From the NCBI RefSeq assembly GCF_007681555.1, contig NZ_VELE01000001.1:806001-870000 (forward strand): 64,000 bases of DNA, written 5' to 3'. Source of the DNA: Kocuria salsicia (lineage in GTDB: Bacteria > Actinomycetota > Actinomycetes > Actinomycetales > Micrococcaceae). Shown in pieces: positions 50,400 to 60,344 of this stretch. Positions within the stretch are counted from its first letter, which is position 1; every line of letters starts with the position of its first letter. The notes under the pieces were generated by a model that worked only from the letters and a program-made list of their open reading frames with translations, did not search any database and was not told the DNA's origin. The position numbers were made by a program, and so were the translations under genes.

Positions 50400-51284
50400 G
50401 TGGCCACACCAGCTCAGTGGGTCGAGGGTGCGCGTCTGCGGACGCTGCCCATGGCCGCGGCACCGGTCATCGCCGGCACCGCCGCCGCGCAGGCGCTGCA
50501 CGCGGCACAGCTCGTCCCCGCGGTTCTGGCACTGCTCGTGGCCCTGCTGCTGCAGATCGGCGTGAACTACGCGAACGACTACTCGGACGGCGTGCGCGGC
50601 ACCGACGACGAGCGCGTGGGTCCCCTCCGCCTCACCGGCTCCGGTGCGGCCACTGCGCGGCAGGTGAAGCGTGCCGCCTTCGTGTGCTTCGGACTCGCAG
50701 CGGTGGCCGGAGCGGCCCTCGTGGCGCTCTCGGGGCAGCGGTGGCTCGGCGTCGTCGGCGTGCTGGCCATCGCCGCCGCGTGGGGCTACACCGGTGGCAA
50801 GAAACCGTACGGGTACATGGGCCTGGGAGACATCTTCGTCTTCATCTTCTTCGGACTCGTGGCCACCCTCGGCACCACGATCACGCAGGCGGGTCGCCTG
50901 AACCTTGACTCCTGGGTGCTCGCCATCTCCACGGGCCTCTTCGCGTGCGCCCTGCTGATGGCCAACAACATCCGGGACATCCCCGGTGACGAAGTGGTCG
51001 GCAAGCGGACCCTGGCGGTGCGGCTCGGCGACCCCCGAGCCCGGCTCGCGTTCACCGCAGAGCTGTTCGTGGGCATGGTCCTGCCCCTGCTGACCGTCCC
51101 CCACAACCCGTGGGTGCTGCTGGTCTACGCCATGAGCCCCCTGGCGGTGGGTGCCGCGATCACCGTGCTCAAGAGCACCGAGCGGCGCGGTCTGATCCCC
51201 GTGCTCAAGCAGTGCGGGTTCATCAGCCTGGGCGTCACCGTCCTGTACGCCGTGGCGGTGCTCGTCTTCCAGTACGTGGGCTGA
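50400..51284 (+). CDS. menA: 1,4-Dihydroxy-2-naphthoate polyprenyltransferase (MenA)
   Basis: A 294-residue UbiA-superfamily membrane enzyme that joins the naphthoate ring to the polyprenyl chain. The first Asp-rich motif is NYANDYSDGVRGTDDE and the second, NNIRDIPGDEVVGKRTLAVRLG (shown in part), lies near residue 190; about eight membrane helices are visible. GTG at 50400 is preceded by GAAAGG. A roughly 190-base gap separates it from menE, and it may have its own promoter. Confidence 0.94.
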   Translation: MATPAQWVEGARLRTLPMAAAPVIAGTAAAQALHAAQLVPAVLALLVALLLQIGVNYANDYSDGVRGTDDERVGPLRLTGSGAATARQVKRAAFVCFGLAAVAGAALVALSGQRWLGVVGVLAIAAAWGYTGGKKPYGYMGLGDIFVFIFFGLVATLGTTITQAGRLNLDSWVLAISTGLFACALLMANNIRDIPGDEVVGKRTLAVRLGDPRARLAFTAELFVGMVLPLLTVPHNPWVLLVYAMSPLAVGAAITVLKSTERRGLIPVLKQCGFISLGVTVLYAVAVLVFQYVG

Positions 51285-51328
51285 GCCGCTGCAGAGCTAC
51301 GACGGCGCCAGCCGCTCCCCTCTGCCGT

Positions 51329-51346
51329 GACACGGCGACGCGTGTC
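51329..51346. terminator. Small hairpin between menA and the converging DUF4229 gene
   Basis: GACACG (51329-51334) pairs with CGTGTC (51341-51346) around a six-base loop, 45 bases after the menA stop. Weak but in the right place for a shared terminator. Confidence 0.35.
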
Positions 51347-51388
51347 GAAGCAGGGTGGAGCTGGCGAGGTGTTGCGGGCCCGGACCTC

Positions 51389-51667
51389 TCAGACGTCCTT
51401 GCGTGCCTCTGCGTCCGTGTAGGAGTCCTCGTACTCCTGGTCCTCCAGCGCCACGCGGTTCTGCGGCTTGGGAGAGCGCGAGATGAACCGGTGGAAGTCC
51501 TGACCGGCCGCGTAGTGCAGCTTGGGAAAAAAGATGTAGCAGACAGCAAACGCCGCAATCACGGCCGCGATCCCGGAGAAGACCAGCCCGAGGCCCAGGT
51601 AGAGGCACAGCACGAACAGCGCCACCAGGATGCCCAGGCGCAACAGGGAATACTTCAAGAAGTTCAC
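51389..51667 (-). CDS. DUF4229-type small membrane protein
   Basis: A 92-residue protein with two closely spaced membrane helices (LLRLGILVALFVLCLYLGLG and VFSGIAAVIAAFAVCYIFF) and a hydrophilic tail ending in acidic residues. It resembles DUF4229 proteins that accompany menA in many actinobacteria; no function is known. GTG start with TAGACT (51674-51679) six bases upstream, another leaderless candidate. It converges with menA. Confidence 0.75.
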   Translation of the reverse strand: MNFLKYSLLRLGILVALFVLCLYLGLGLVFSGIAAVIAAFAVCYIFFPKLHYAAGQDFHRFISRSPKPQNRVALEDQEYEDSYTDAEARKDV

Positions 51668-51755
51668 GGGCCCAGTCTAGGCGGCCGCGCTGGATGCTCC
51701 CCGAGGCCGCGACACCGGTGAGTGCACGGGTGGCCACTCCCCTAAGATGATCGGC

Positions 51756-52211
51756 ATGGGCAGGGCAATTATGATCATCGGAGCGGGCGCACTGGCCGTG
51801 GGCGTCATCATCTACGCGCTCATCGGGTGCGCGCAGTCGCAGCGTTACGACGTGCGGTCGCTGCCCAAGTGGGCGTGGATGCTGGTGATCCTCCTGCTCC
51901 CGGTGGTCGGCGCCGTCCTCTGGCTGCTCTTCGGCCGCCCCCGCGCGGACGAAGCAGTCCGCGAGGCCCAGCGCGGCCGCGGACCCGATGACGACCCCCA
52001 GTTCCTGCGCAACCTCGAGGAGCGCCGCAGGCAGCAGGAGCAGGCCCGCCGACTGCAGGACTGGGAGAACGAGCTCAAGCGCACGGGCCGAGCCCCCGGT
52101 GCCCGCCCCGTGGTGGACGAGCCCCTGGACCCCATGGACCCCCGCTACGGAGGAACAGACGGCACCCCTCCGGATCCGCAGGACCCGGCCCCGGGAGCGC
52201 CGGAGAAGTAG
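51756..52211 (+). CDS. PLDc_N domain membrane protein
   Basis: A 151-residue membrane protein with two helices (IMIIGAGALAVGVIIYALIG and WAWMLVILLLPVVGAVLWLL) joined by a short loop ending in RSLPKWAW, the pattern of phospholipase D N-terminal (PLDc_N) domains. It lacks any catalytic PLD domain and ends in a charged, Gln/Arg/Pro-rich tail. I place the start at ATG 51756, not at 51747: the -10 element TAAGAT (51743-51748) overlaps the upstream ATG, and seven bases separate it from 51756. Such proteins sit next to cytochrome c maturation genes in many actinobacteria; the function is unknown. Confidence 0.75.
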   Translation: MGRAIMIIGAGALAVGVIIYALIGCAQSQRYDVRSLPKWAWMLVILLLPVVGAVLWLLFGRPRADEAVREAQRGRGPDDDPQFLRNLEERRRQQEQARRLQDWENELKRTGRAPGARPVVDEPLDPMDPRYGGTDGTPPDPQDPAPGAPEK

Positions 52212-52235
52212 TCCCCGGCACCGTCCCACCACGTG

Positions 52236-52277
52236 GGAGAGCCCGCCTCCGCAACAGTGTGCGGAAGCGGGCTCTCC
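52236..52277. terminator. Bidirectional terminator between PLDc_N gene and ccsB
   Basis: 11-bp stem GGAGAGCCCGC (52236-52246 with 52267-52277) with an inner TCCGC/GCGGA stem (52248-52252 with 52261-52265), between two converging genes. Confidence 0.8.
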
Positions 52278-52353
52278 GTGTGTGTGACGGACGCGGGCGG
52301 CGTCGTCCTCGCAAGGACGCGCCGGGCGCCCGGCGGTCACAGGCCGCGAGGAC

Positions 52354-53499
52354 TCACAGCCCCGAGTAGGAGTGCAGGCCCGGGAACAGCGTGTTGACCA
52401 CGGTGAAGTTGAAGACCACGCACATGTACCCGGCGATCGCGAGCCACGCGGAGCGGTTGCCGTTCCAGCCGCGGGTCACGCGCGCGTGCATGTAGGCCGC
52501 GTAGACGGTCCACACCACGAAGGTCCAGACCTCTTTGGTGTCCCAGCCCCAGAACCGGCCCCAGGCCTGGTCCGCCCAGATGGCACCGGCCGCCAGGGTG
52601 AAGGTCCAGAACACGAAGCCCACGGAGTTCAGCCGGAACGCGAAGTTCTCGAGCGTCACGGAGCTGGGAACCGCGCGCAGGAAGCCCATGCGGGACTCCT
52701 GCCCGAGCGCCAGGCGCTTCTCGCGGCGGGACTGCAGCAGCTGCAGCACGGCCATGGCGAACGTGATGGTGAAGATGCCAGAGGCGGCCACGGCAATGGA
52801 GACGTGGATGATGAGCCAGTAGGACTGCAGCGCCGGCTGCAGCGGAGAGACCGGGGTGGGGAACGCGATCGTCGCCAGGCACAGCATGATGAGCACCAGG
52901 CCGGAGACCATGGGGCCCACGAAGCGCAGGTCCTTGAAGATCAGCGTCACCAGGTACACGCCCGCCACCACCATGGCGCCGGTGCTGCAGAACTCGTACA
53001 TGTTGGCCCACGGCACGCGGTCCGCGGCCACGCCGCGGGAGACCACCGCGAAGACGTGCAGCGCGAAGGCGATGACCATGAGCATCACAGCCACGCGGGC
53101 CGCCGGGCGACGCGCGCCCTTCGTGTAGTTCAGGGCCTCGAACTCGCCCGCACCCTTCGTGGAGCTCTCCCCAGAGGTGCGGAACTCGCCCGGGGCGCCC
53201 AGCTCGGCAGTGCGAGCGGACGCGGCGCCTTCTTCGGCGGAACCACTCACGGTGGCCGAGGACCCCGCACCAGCGGAGGCCGCAGCCTTGCTCGACGCGC
53301 CAACCCCCACGAGCTCGCGGGAGTCCTGCTCGGCGGCGGCCCGCTTCCGGGCGCGCTCCTCCTCCCTCAGCCCGAGGGTCTTGGAGTGGGAGGCCATGTC
53401 CCACACGAACGCCACGAAGACCACCATGTAGGTCATCGCGGCCAGGAGCATGAACCACTCGCTCCAGTTGCCCAAGGTCACATTGATGTCGCTGCCCAT
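52354..53499 (-). CDS. ccsB: Cytochrome c biogenesis protein CcsB/ResC
   Basis: A 381-residue membrane protein of the system II cytochrome c synthase; with ResB it carries heme across the membrane and attaches it to apocytochromes. The tryptophan-rich signature WGRFWGWDTKEVW, near residue 315, is complete, and conserved histidines flank it (HVSIAVAASG, YMHARVTRGW). About eight helices. Between helix 1 and helix 2 is a 90-residue low-complexity Ala/Ser/Glu insert. It is last of a leftward operon (phosphatase, resA, ccdA, resB, ccsB), five bases after resB. Confidence 0.94.
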   Translation of the reverse strand: MGSDINVTLGNWSEWFMLLAAMTYMVVFVAFVWDMASHSKTLGLREEERARKRAAAEQDSRELVGVGASSKAAASAGAGSSATVSGSAEEGAASARTAELGAPGEFRTSGESSTKGAGEFEALNYTKGARRPAARVAVMLMVIAFALHVFAVVSRGVAADRVPWANMYEFCSTGAMVVAGVYLVTLIFKDLRFVGPMVSGLVLIMLCLATIAFPTPVSPLQPALQSYWLIIHVSIAVAASGIFTITFAMAVLQLLQSRREKRLALGQESRMGFLRAVPSSVTLENFAFRLNSVGFVFWTFTLAAGAIWADQAWGRFWGWDTKEVWTFVVWTVYAAYMHARVTRGWNGNRSAWLAIAGYMCVVFNFTVVNTLFPGLHSYSGL

Positions 53500-53503
53500 T
53501 GCC

Positions 53504-55183
53504 TCACGCCTTATCCGACGATTTCAGGTGGTACTCCCGCACTCCGCGGTCCTCCCACAGTGACGTCCACAGAGCCGTCAGTTTCTCCGCCTCCGCGCCG
53601 AGGCGATGGTCATCGCCGCGCGCCAGAAGTCCGTACTCCAGAACAGTACACCGGACACCCTGGGCGTCCTCGGTCTCCGTGGCCCTCACCCAGGCCCTGC
53701 GGCGGGCGATGAACAGGCTCATGATGAGCCCGCCGAACGCCACCAGGAAGGAGACGAACGCGGGGATCCGCCCGGGATCACTGTGCACGTCCAGGCCCAC
53801 GTAGCGCTTGACGTCCAGGAACTCGATGCTGCCGTTGCCGTCCGGGAGGTCCACCTTCCGGTGCTCGCCGTCCAGCAGGATGGGTCCGTTGGAGTTGGAC
53901 ATCGAGTTCAGCTCCGTGAGCCCCTGGGTGTCCAGCACGTAGACGTTCTGCGGCTGGCCGCCGTCCAGTCCCAGGTCCCCGGTGTAGGAGGAGAGGATCA
54001 GCGCGGGGTTGTTCAGACCGGGGTCCACGGACTTGGGGATCGAGCCGTCCTGGGACACAGCGGTGGGAAGCAGCAGCCCCACGAAGCCGAGCTGGTCCGG
54101 GCGCGCGTCCGGGACCTTCAGCGTCAGGGAGGACGTGTAGACGGAGTCGGAGGGGACCGTGACCACGGGACCCTCGTAGGCGACGTCTCCCTTGCCGTCC
54201 TTCACCCGGATCACCGGGGCGTAGCCGTTGCCCACCAGGTACACCTTGGTGCCGTCCACGTTCAGCGGCTTGTTGACCGCGAGGTTCACGTCCTGCGGGG
54301 TGGCCCCGGGCGAGTCCCTGACGGTGAGGTCCGCGTTGAAGTCGGTGGGCTGGCCGTAGAGGTCCGGGTCCGCGGTGTCCCGGTTGAAGGTGGCCTCGAA
54401 CGAGTTCAGGGTGACCGAGAACGGGTTGAGCCAGTCCGCGTTGAAGTTGGTGCCCGGGTTGAAGGAGTCGTAGTCCACGAGGGTGTTCACGAAGGACTCC
54501 CCCTCCACGATCACCTTCTGCCCCTTGTACCCGAACAGCGAGCCGGCGGCCACGGAGATCAGCACGCCCAGCAGCGCCACGTGGAAGAGGATGTTGCCCA
54601 CTTCCTTGAGCATCCCCCGCTCGGCCGCGACCGACGGCGCCCCGGTGCCGAGGTCCTGCACCTGCACCCGGTAGCCGCGCTTCTTCAGGGCGGCCGCAGC
54701 CTGCTCGATCGCGTTGTCCGGGGTGGGTGCCTCGGCGCCGTCACGCCCGCCCAGCATGACCCTGCGGTACTGGGGCAGCCGCGAGATCCGGCGCGGAGTG
54801 CGCGGCGGCTTGGAGCGCCACGCCTTGAAGTGCTGCAACGCCCGCGGGATCACGCAGCCCACCAGGGAGATGAACAGCAGCAGGTAGATCGCGGAGAACC
54901 AGTAGGAGGAGAAGACGTCGAAGAGCTGGAACCGGTCGAGCCAGGGCCCCATCACGGGGTTCGCCTTGATGTAGTCGGCCACGGCGCCCGGATCCTGCAC
55001 GCGCTGCGGGAAGAGCGAGCCCGGGACCGCCGCGATCGCGAGCAGCAGCAGCAGCACGAGTGCCGTGGACATCTTGGTCAGCTGCCGCCACGCCCAGCGC
55101 GCCATGCCCACGGGCCCCAGTGCGGGAACCTCCACGGACGCGCGATGCTCCTTCCGCTCACGCGGTGTTGGCGCCTTGGTCAT
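53504..55183 (-). CDS. resB: Cytochrome c biogenesis protein ResB/Ccs1
   Basis: A 559-residue ResB protein with four membrane helices and a large extracytoplasmic domain. The N-terminal helices include ALVLLLLLAIAAVPGSLFPQR and YLLLFISLVGCVIPRALQH; the PLFPQR-like turn and the late ARRRAWVRATE segment are family features. It partners CcsB in heme delivery. The ATG at 55183 overlaps the ccdA stop by four bases (ATGA). Confidence 0.93.
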   Translation of the reverse strand: MTKAPTPRERKEHRASVEVPALGPVGMARWAWRQLTKMSTALVLLLLLAIAAVPGSLFPQRVQDPGAVADYIKANPVMGPWLDRFQLFDVFSSYWFSAIYLLLFISLVGCVIPRALQHFKAWRSKPPRTPRRISRLPQYRRVMLGGRDGAEAPTPDNAIEQAAAALKKRGYRVQVQDLGTGAPSVAAERGMLKEVGNILFHVALLGVLISVAAGSLFGYKGQKVIVEGESFVNTLVDYDSFNPGTNFNADWLNPFSVTLNSFEATFNRDTADPDLYGQPTDFNADLTVRDSPGATPQDVNLAVNKPLNVDGTKVYLVGNGYAPVIRVKDGKGDVAYEGPVVTVPSDSVYTSSLTLKVPDARPDQLGFVGLLLPTAVSQDGSIPKSVDPGLNNPALILSSYTGDLGLDGGQPQNVYVLDTQGLTELNSMSNSNGPILLDGEHRKVDLPDGNGSIEFLDVKRYVGLDVHSDPGRIPAFVSFLVAFGGLIMSLFIARRRAWVRATETEDAQGVRCTVLEYGLLARGDDHRLGAEAEKLTALWTSLWEDRGVREYHLKSSDKA

Positions 55184-55938
55184 ATCGGCATCACCCAATC
55201 GGTTACGAATTCGGACTGGACCCAGGACACCAGCGCCGACCACACACCCGTGGCCATGGCCAGCCCGATGAGGACGAGCACCCCGCCACCGATGCGCTGC
55301 AGGGTGAGGCGGTGGCGGCGGAAGAAGGACATGGCGCCCATCCCGTGGCGCAGCGCGAGGGCGATGAGCACGAAGGGGACTCCGAGACCCAGGCAGTAGG
55401 CGGCAGTGAGGACCACAGCTTTGCCGGTCGAGGCGCCGTCCACGTAGGCCAGGGCCTGCACGGCCGCGAACGTGGGGCCGATGCACGGCGCCCAGCCGAG
55501 GCCGAAGGTCATGCCCAGCAGGGGCGCACCCCACAGTCCCGGCGGCGGGCGGCGCTCGATCTTGCGGTCCCGCTGGAACCAGGAGAGGCCGCCCAGGAAG
55601 ACGATGCCCATGAGCACCACGAGCAGCCCGAGCACCACCATGATCCAGCGCTGCCCCAGGAACCATGCAAACGCACCGAGTTGGGCGAGCACGACGGACA
55701 TCACCACGAAGACCAGCGAGAACCCCAGCACGAAGAGCACCACGCCCGTGAGCACCCGCCCGCGCCGCTGCTTCCGCAGGTCCGCGCCGGTGAGACCGGT
55801 GACGTAGCCCAGGTAGCCGGGAACCAGGGGCAGCACACACGGTGAGGCGAAGGAGACGAAGCCCGCGAGCAGTGCCACGGGCAACGCGGCAATCAGGGAG
55901 CCGTCGAGGATGACCTCGGCGAAGGGATTGCCGTTCAT
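55180..55938 (-). CDS. ccdA: Thiol-disulfide transporter CcdA
   Basis: A 252-residue, six-helix membrane protein that passes reducing equivalents from cytoplasmic thioredoxin to ResA so that apocytochrome cysteines are kept reduced for heme attachment. The two redox cysteines lie in FASPCVLPLVPGYLGYVTGL (N terminus) and FGLGWAPCIGPTFAAVQAL. The start overlaps the resA stop (ATGA) and the stop overlaps the resB start, so the four maturation genes are translated in series. Confidence 0.94.
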   Translation of the reverse strand: MNGNPFAEVILDGSLIAALPVALLAGFVSFASPCVLPLVPGYLGYVTGLTGADLRKQRRGRVLTGVVLFVLGFSLVFVVMSVVLAQLGAFAWFLGQRWIMVVLGLLVVLMGIVFLGGLSWFQRDRKIERRPPPGLWGAPLLGMTFGLGWAPCIGPTFAAVQALAYVDGASTGKAVVLTAAYCLGLGVPFVLIALALRHGMGAMSFFRRHRLTLQRIGGGVLVLIGLAMATGVWSALVSWVQSEFVTDWVMPI

Positions 55939-56567
55939 GCGGTCTCGGCCACCGTGTCCTTGATCAGCGCGTCCAGCGTGGACTTGTCCGCCTTGCCCAG
56001 CACGCGGGCGGCTACCCGGCCCTTGGAGTCGAGCACCAGCGTGGTGGGCACGGCCTGCGGCGGGACGTAGTCGCTCAGGGCGAGCAGCACCGCCCCGTTG
56101 AGGTCGCTCGCGGAGGGGTAGTCCACCCCGAAGTTGCGCTCGAACGCCTCCGCGGTGGCCTGCTGGTCGCGCAGGTTCACACCCAGGAACTGTGCCTGGT
56201 CCTTGTACTTGCCGTGCAGGGCCACGAGGTCCGGGGCCTCAGCGCGGCACGGCGCGCACCCGGCGTACCAGAAGTTCACGACGGCGGGCCTGCCCCGCAG
56301 GCTCTCGGCCGTCACCGAACTGCCGTCGAACATCTCGGCGTCGAAGGCCACCGGCTCACCGCGGTCCGCGGGCGCGTACTCGCTCACGGAGCCGTCCCCG
56401 GCCACGTAGCCCTTGTCGCCCCCGGCGTTCGCCTGCTGCGCCAGGTTGTCGTCGGTCGTGGAGCAGCCCGCGAGCGCGAGGCCCAGCGCGGCCACCACGG
56501 CCACCAGCCCCGTGCGCGCACGGGCTCGTGCGGCAGGGCGGGAGGGCGAGCGGAACAGAGGATTCAT
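55935..56567 (-). CDS. resA: ResA/TlpA-like thioredoxin-fold lipoprotein
   Basis: A 210-residue thiol-disulfide oxidoreductase that acts outside the membrane to reduce the CXXCH cysteines of apocytochrome c. A lipoprotein signal ends at LALAGC (Cys about 35). The active site is WYAGCAPCRAEAP, and the cis-proline loop is QAVPTTLVLD. Reduced by CcdA, encoded next. ATG at 56567 has AGGTG upstream. The histidine phosphatase lies 41 bases upstream on the same strand. Confidence 0.93.
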   Translation of the reverse strand: MNPLFRSPSRPAARARARTGLVAVVAALGLALAGCSTTDDNLAQQANAGGDKGYVAGDGSVSEYAPADRGEPVAFDAEMFDGSSVTAESLRGRPAVVNFWYAGCAPCRAEAPDLVALHGKYKDQAQFLGVNLRDQQATAEAFERNFGVDYPSASDLNGAVLLALSDYVPPQAVPTTLVLDSKGRVAARVLGKADKSTLDALIKDTVAETA

Positions 56568-56608
56568 GGGGACAGCACCTGAGGAGAGGTCGAGGGATGG
56601 GACACCGA

Positions 56609-57280
56609 TTATGAGCCGGGAAGCTGATTGACGCCTGGATACAGATGTGCTGCGGGCTCGCTGTAGGACACGCCGGGCACCCCGGGGCGGTCGACGTCGT
56701 CGAAGGTCAGGGACGTCAGCGAGGCCAGGTTGCATTCCCGGCGGCGCGGGTCGTGGGGCAGCGGACGACCTTCCGCGCAGAGCCGGGTGAGCCAGATCGG
56801 CAGCTGGTGGGAGACAGCCACTGCCTGGGCGCCGTCGCCCCCGCGGCGCGCGGCCTCCCGCGCGATCTCGCGGACGGCCTCGGTCATGCGCTGCACCTGG
56901 CTGCGGTAGGGCTCGCCCCAGGAGGGGCGCAGCGGGTTGAGCAGGAACGGCCAGTGCTGCGGCTTGGCCAGCTCGCGCCCGGTCACGTGCAGACCCTCGA
57001 AGTGGTTGGCCGGCTCGATCAGCCGCTCGTCCGTGTGCACGTCCAGGCCGAGCTCGCGGGCCACCGGGGCGGCCGTCTCGCGGGTGCGGGTCAGGGGCGA
57101 CGCCGCGAGGTGCACGATCTTCTCCCCGCCCTGGACGCGCCGGGCCAGCTCGGCCGCGGCGGCCTCGGCCATCCGCGCGCCCTTCTCGGAGAGGTGGTAG
57201 TCCGGCAGTCGTCCGTAGACCACGTGCTCGGGATTGTGGACCTCGCCGTGGCGCAGGAGGTGGACGGTCGCTGAAGGCAT
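56609..57280 (-). CDS. Histidine phosphatase family protein
   Basis: A 223-residue phosphoglycerate-mutase-like phosphatase. The catalytic motif LLRHGEVHNP is at residues 8-17, the second histidine lies in AVSHQLPIWLT near residue 157, and GRLPDYHLSEKGARMA is the usual substrate loop. Substrate unknown; similar genes precede resA in mycobacteria and arthrobacters, which suggests a conserved operon. GACACT six bases upstream of the ATG may be a -10 (leaderless start). Confidence 0.88.
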   Translation of the reverse strand: MPSATVHLLRHGEVHNPEHVVYGRLPDYHLSEKGARMAEAAAAELARRVQGGEKIVHLAASPLTRTRETAAPVARELGLDVHTDERLIEPANHFEGLHVTGRELAKPQHWPFLLNPLRPSWGEPYRSQVQRMTEAVREIAREAARRGGDGAQAVAVSHQLPIWLTRLCAEGRPLPHDPRRRECNLASLTSLTFDDVDRPGVPGVSYSEPAAHLYPGVNQLPGS

Positions 57281-57337
57281 GTCCCCAGTGTCTCAAAACC
57301 CCCGGGAACGCCCCAATCCGTGAGACCGCTGAACGGT

Positions 57338-57658
57338 TCAGGAGAGGACGGCGCGCAACCGGTCGGCGTCCACCCGGAGGCGGTCCCACGCCACACCGTC
57401 CACGAAGACCACGGGCACGTGCTCCCCGTAGTCCCGCAGCAGCTCCGGGTCTCCCGTGACGTCCCGCTCCTCGTAGCCGCTGCCCGTCTCCGCGCACACG
57501 GCCACCACGATCTCTCGCGCGTCCTCGCACAGGTGGCAGCCCGGCCTGCCCAGCAGGGTCACAGTGTGCGCGGGGGGCTTCCGGGTCCAGTCGACGCCGG
57601 ACAGCAGCGGAGCCCGACGCCGCACGAGTTCTGAGGGGGCGGGGTGTTCTGAGGACAT
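57338..57658 (-). CDS. Glutaredoxin family protein
   Basis: A 106-residue thioredoxin-fold protein with the redox motif GRPGCHLCEDAREIV (CHLC), then YEERDVTGDPELLRDYGEHVPVVFVDGV with the cis-proline. It resembles the DUF836/glutaredoxin-like group of actinobacteria. ATG at 57658 is favoured over the in-frame ATG at 57667: TAGCAT (57666-57671) is a -10 ending seven bases before 57658 and overlaps the upstream ATG. It is 57 bases upstream of the histidine phosphatase. Confidence 0.83.
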   Translation of the reverse strand: MSSEHPAPSELVRRRAPLLSGVDWTRKPPAHTVTLLGRPGCHLCEDAREIVVAVCAETGSGYEERDVTGDPELLRDYGEHVPVVFVDGVAWDRLRVDADRLRAVLS

Positions 57659-57737
57659 GGCGCCCATGCTACGCACCGCGGGCAGGGCGCGGGCGGCGTC
57701 GTGCCCGGACCTCGCCCTGCACACCCAGGCACGACGA

Positions 57738-57767
57738 AGGCCCCGTTCCCGGCGAGGAACGGGGCCT
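57738..57767 (-). terminator. Terminator of the bS22 gene
   Basis: Perfect 12-bp stem AGGCCCCGTTCC (57738-57749) with 57756-57767 and a six-base loop, 16 bases after the bS22 stop. Confidence 0.8.
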
Positions 57768-57783
57768 GTCACGAGGCGCGCGA

Positions 57784-57882
57784 CTACTTCTTGTTGCGGC
57801 GCTGGTGACGAGTCTTGCGAAGCAGCTTGCGGTGCTTCTTCTTGGACATGCGCTTGCGGCGCTTCTTGATGACCGAACCCAT
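57784..57882 (-). CDS. Ribosomal protein bS22 (AURKAIP1/COX24 domain)
   Basis: A 32-residue, almost wholly basic protein ([20 protein letters not shown], then [12 protein letters not shown]), too short for most gene finders. It matches the small ribosome subunit protein bS22 found in actinobacteria, where it sits near the decoding centre. ATG at 57882 has GAGGG seven bases upstream. A dedicated terminator follows and a separate hairpin precedes it, so it is monocistronic. Confidence 0.88.
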   Translation of the reverse strand: MGSVIKKRRKRMSKKKHRKLLRKTRHQRRNKK

Positions 57883-57944
57883 AGGATCCCTCACAGTTGT
57901 CTGGACAGTGGTGTTTGCGTGGAGCGGCGCCGGAGCACCGCACC

Positions 57945-57963
57945 GCCCCTGGAACTCAGGGGC
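57945..57963 (-). terminator. Hairpin between fadR-type regulator and bS22
   Basis: GCCCCTG (57945-57951) pairs with CAGGGGC (57957-57963) around GAACT, 71 bases after the regulator stop and in the bS22 upstream region. Probably the regulator's terminator. Confidence 0.5.
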
Positions 57964-58033
57964 AACTTCCGATGAACGGCAAACTATCGCCCCACCCTAC
58001 CGCCTGACCCCGTTCCGCTGGAAAACGGGCACC

Positions 58034-58876
58034 TCAGGCGCTGGCGCGGTGGGTGTCGTCAAGGCCGCCGACGTCGTCCGGGTCGCCGGGCTCGGCCGTC
58101 GCCTTGGTCCCGCGGATCGTCGCAGGCCTGCGGCGCGAACGGCCCTTGCGCTCGAGCGGGCGGGGCTCGGCCGGAGTCGCCCGGGCGTCCCCCGGATCCA
58201 CCCCCGCCTCCTCGTACTGGTAGGCGATGTGCTCCGCCACGAGCCGCGCCGCGAGCGTACGGTCCCCCGCCTCCAGCGCACACACGATCGCGCGGTGCTC
58301 CGCCCGGATGCGGCTGGACGTGGTGGACCACAGCGGCACGTGGCCCACCAGAGCCATCGTGTACTCGTAGATGGAGTCCCGTAGCGCTGTGAACAGGGCC
58401 ACGTTCACCGCGTTGCCTGATGACTTCACGAGTGCGATGTGGAAGCTCACGTAGAGGTCGTGGAACTGCTTGAGACCGAGGTCCTCCCGGTCCATCTGTT
58501 CCATGATCCCCAGCAGCTCCTCGCGGGGCACGCTGCGCTGCTCGGCGTTCTCCAGCGACGCCGTCTCCAGGAGCACCCGCGTGCGCACGATGTCCCGCAG
58601 CGGGTGCTCGGACGTGGCCATGTGCAGCTGCAGCGCCGGGCCCGCGGAGGCAGCCGGTTCACGCACCAGGATGGGCAGGATACTGCGGTGCTGGCCCTCG
58701 AAGAGCTTGACGATGCCCTGGGCCTCCAGGATCTTCAGCGTCTCGCGCATGGAGCTGCGAGAGACGCGGAAGATCGCGGCCAGGTCCTTGTCAGTGGGCA
58801 ACCGCTGACCCAGTACCAGGTGTCCGTCGAACAGCTCGTTCTCGAGCCACTGCAGAACCTCTCGATGCGTTGCCAT
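58034..58876 (-). CDS. FadR/GntR family transcriptional regulator (FCD domain)
   Basis: A 280-residue regulator: winged helix at residues 1-65 (LPTDKDLAAIFRVSRSSMRE, TLKILEAQGIVKLFEG), then an all-helical FCD ligand domain with metal-binding residues around LYVSFHIALVKSSGN and SSRIRAEHRAIVCALEAGD. The last 50 residues are a charged, disordered tail. FCD regulators usually control use of organic acids or amino acids; no target is evident beside it. TAGGGT (58884-58889), seven bases before the ATG, suggests leaderless transcription. Confidence 0.86.
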   Translation of the reverse strand: MATHREVLQWLENELFDGHLVLGQRLPTDKDLAAIFRVSRSSMRETLKILEAQGIVKLFEGQHRSILPILVREPAASAGPALQLHMATSEHPLRDIVRTRVLLETASLENAEQRSVPREELLGIMEQMDREDLGLKQFHDLYVSFHIALVKSSGNAVNVALFTALRDSIYEYTMALVGHVPLWSTTSSRIRAEHRAIVCALEAGDRTLAARLVAEHIAYQYEEAGVDPGDARATPAEPRPLERKGRSRRRPATIRGTKATAEPGDPDDVGGLDDTHRASA

Positions 58877-58964
58877 GATCCCTACCCTAAACTCGGGGGC
58901 GGTCCGACGGCGTCATGGCGCCGCCGAACCGCCGTAGAGCCCCGCTGTGGGGACGAATGTTTCC

Positions 58965-60344
<1,380 letters not shown>

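Noticed and set aside
51747-51755. ATG at 51747 as start of the PLDc_N gene
   Set aside because: It overlaps the -10 element TAAGAT at 51743-51748; ATG 51756 fits a leaderless start.
57659-57667. ATG at 57667 as start of the glutaredoxin-like gene
   Set aside because: It overlaps the TAGCAT -10 at 57666-57671; ATG 57658 lies seven bases after it.
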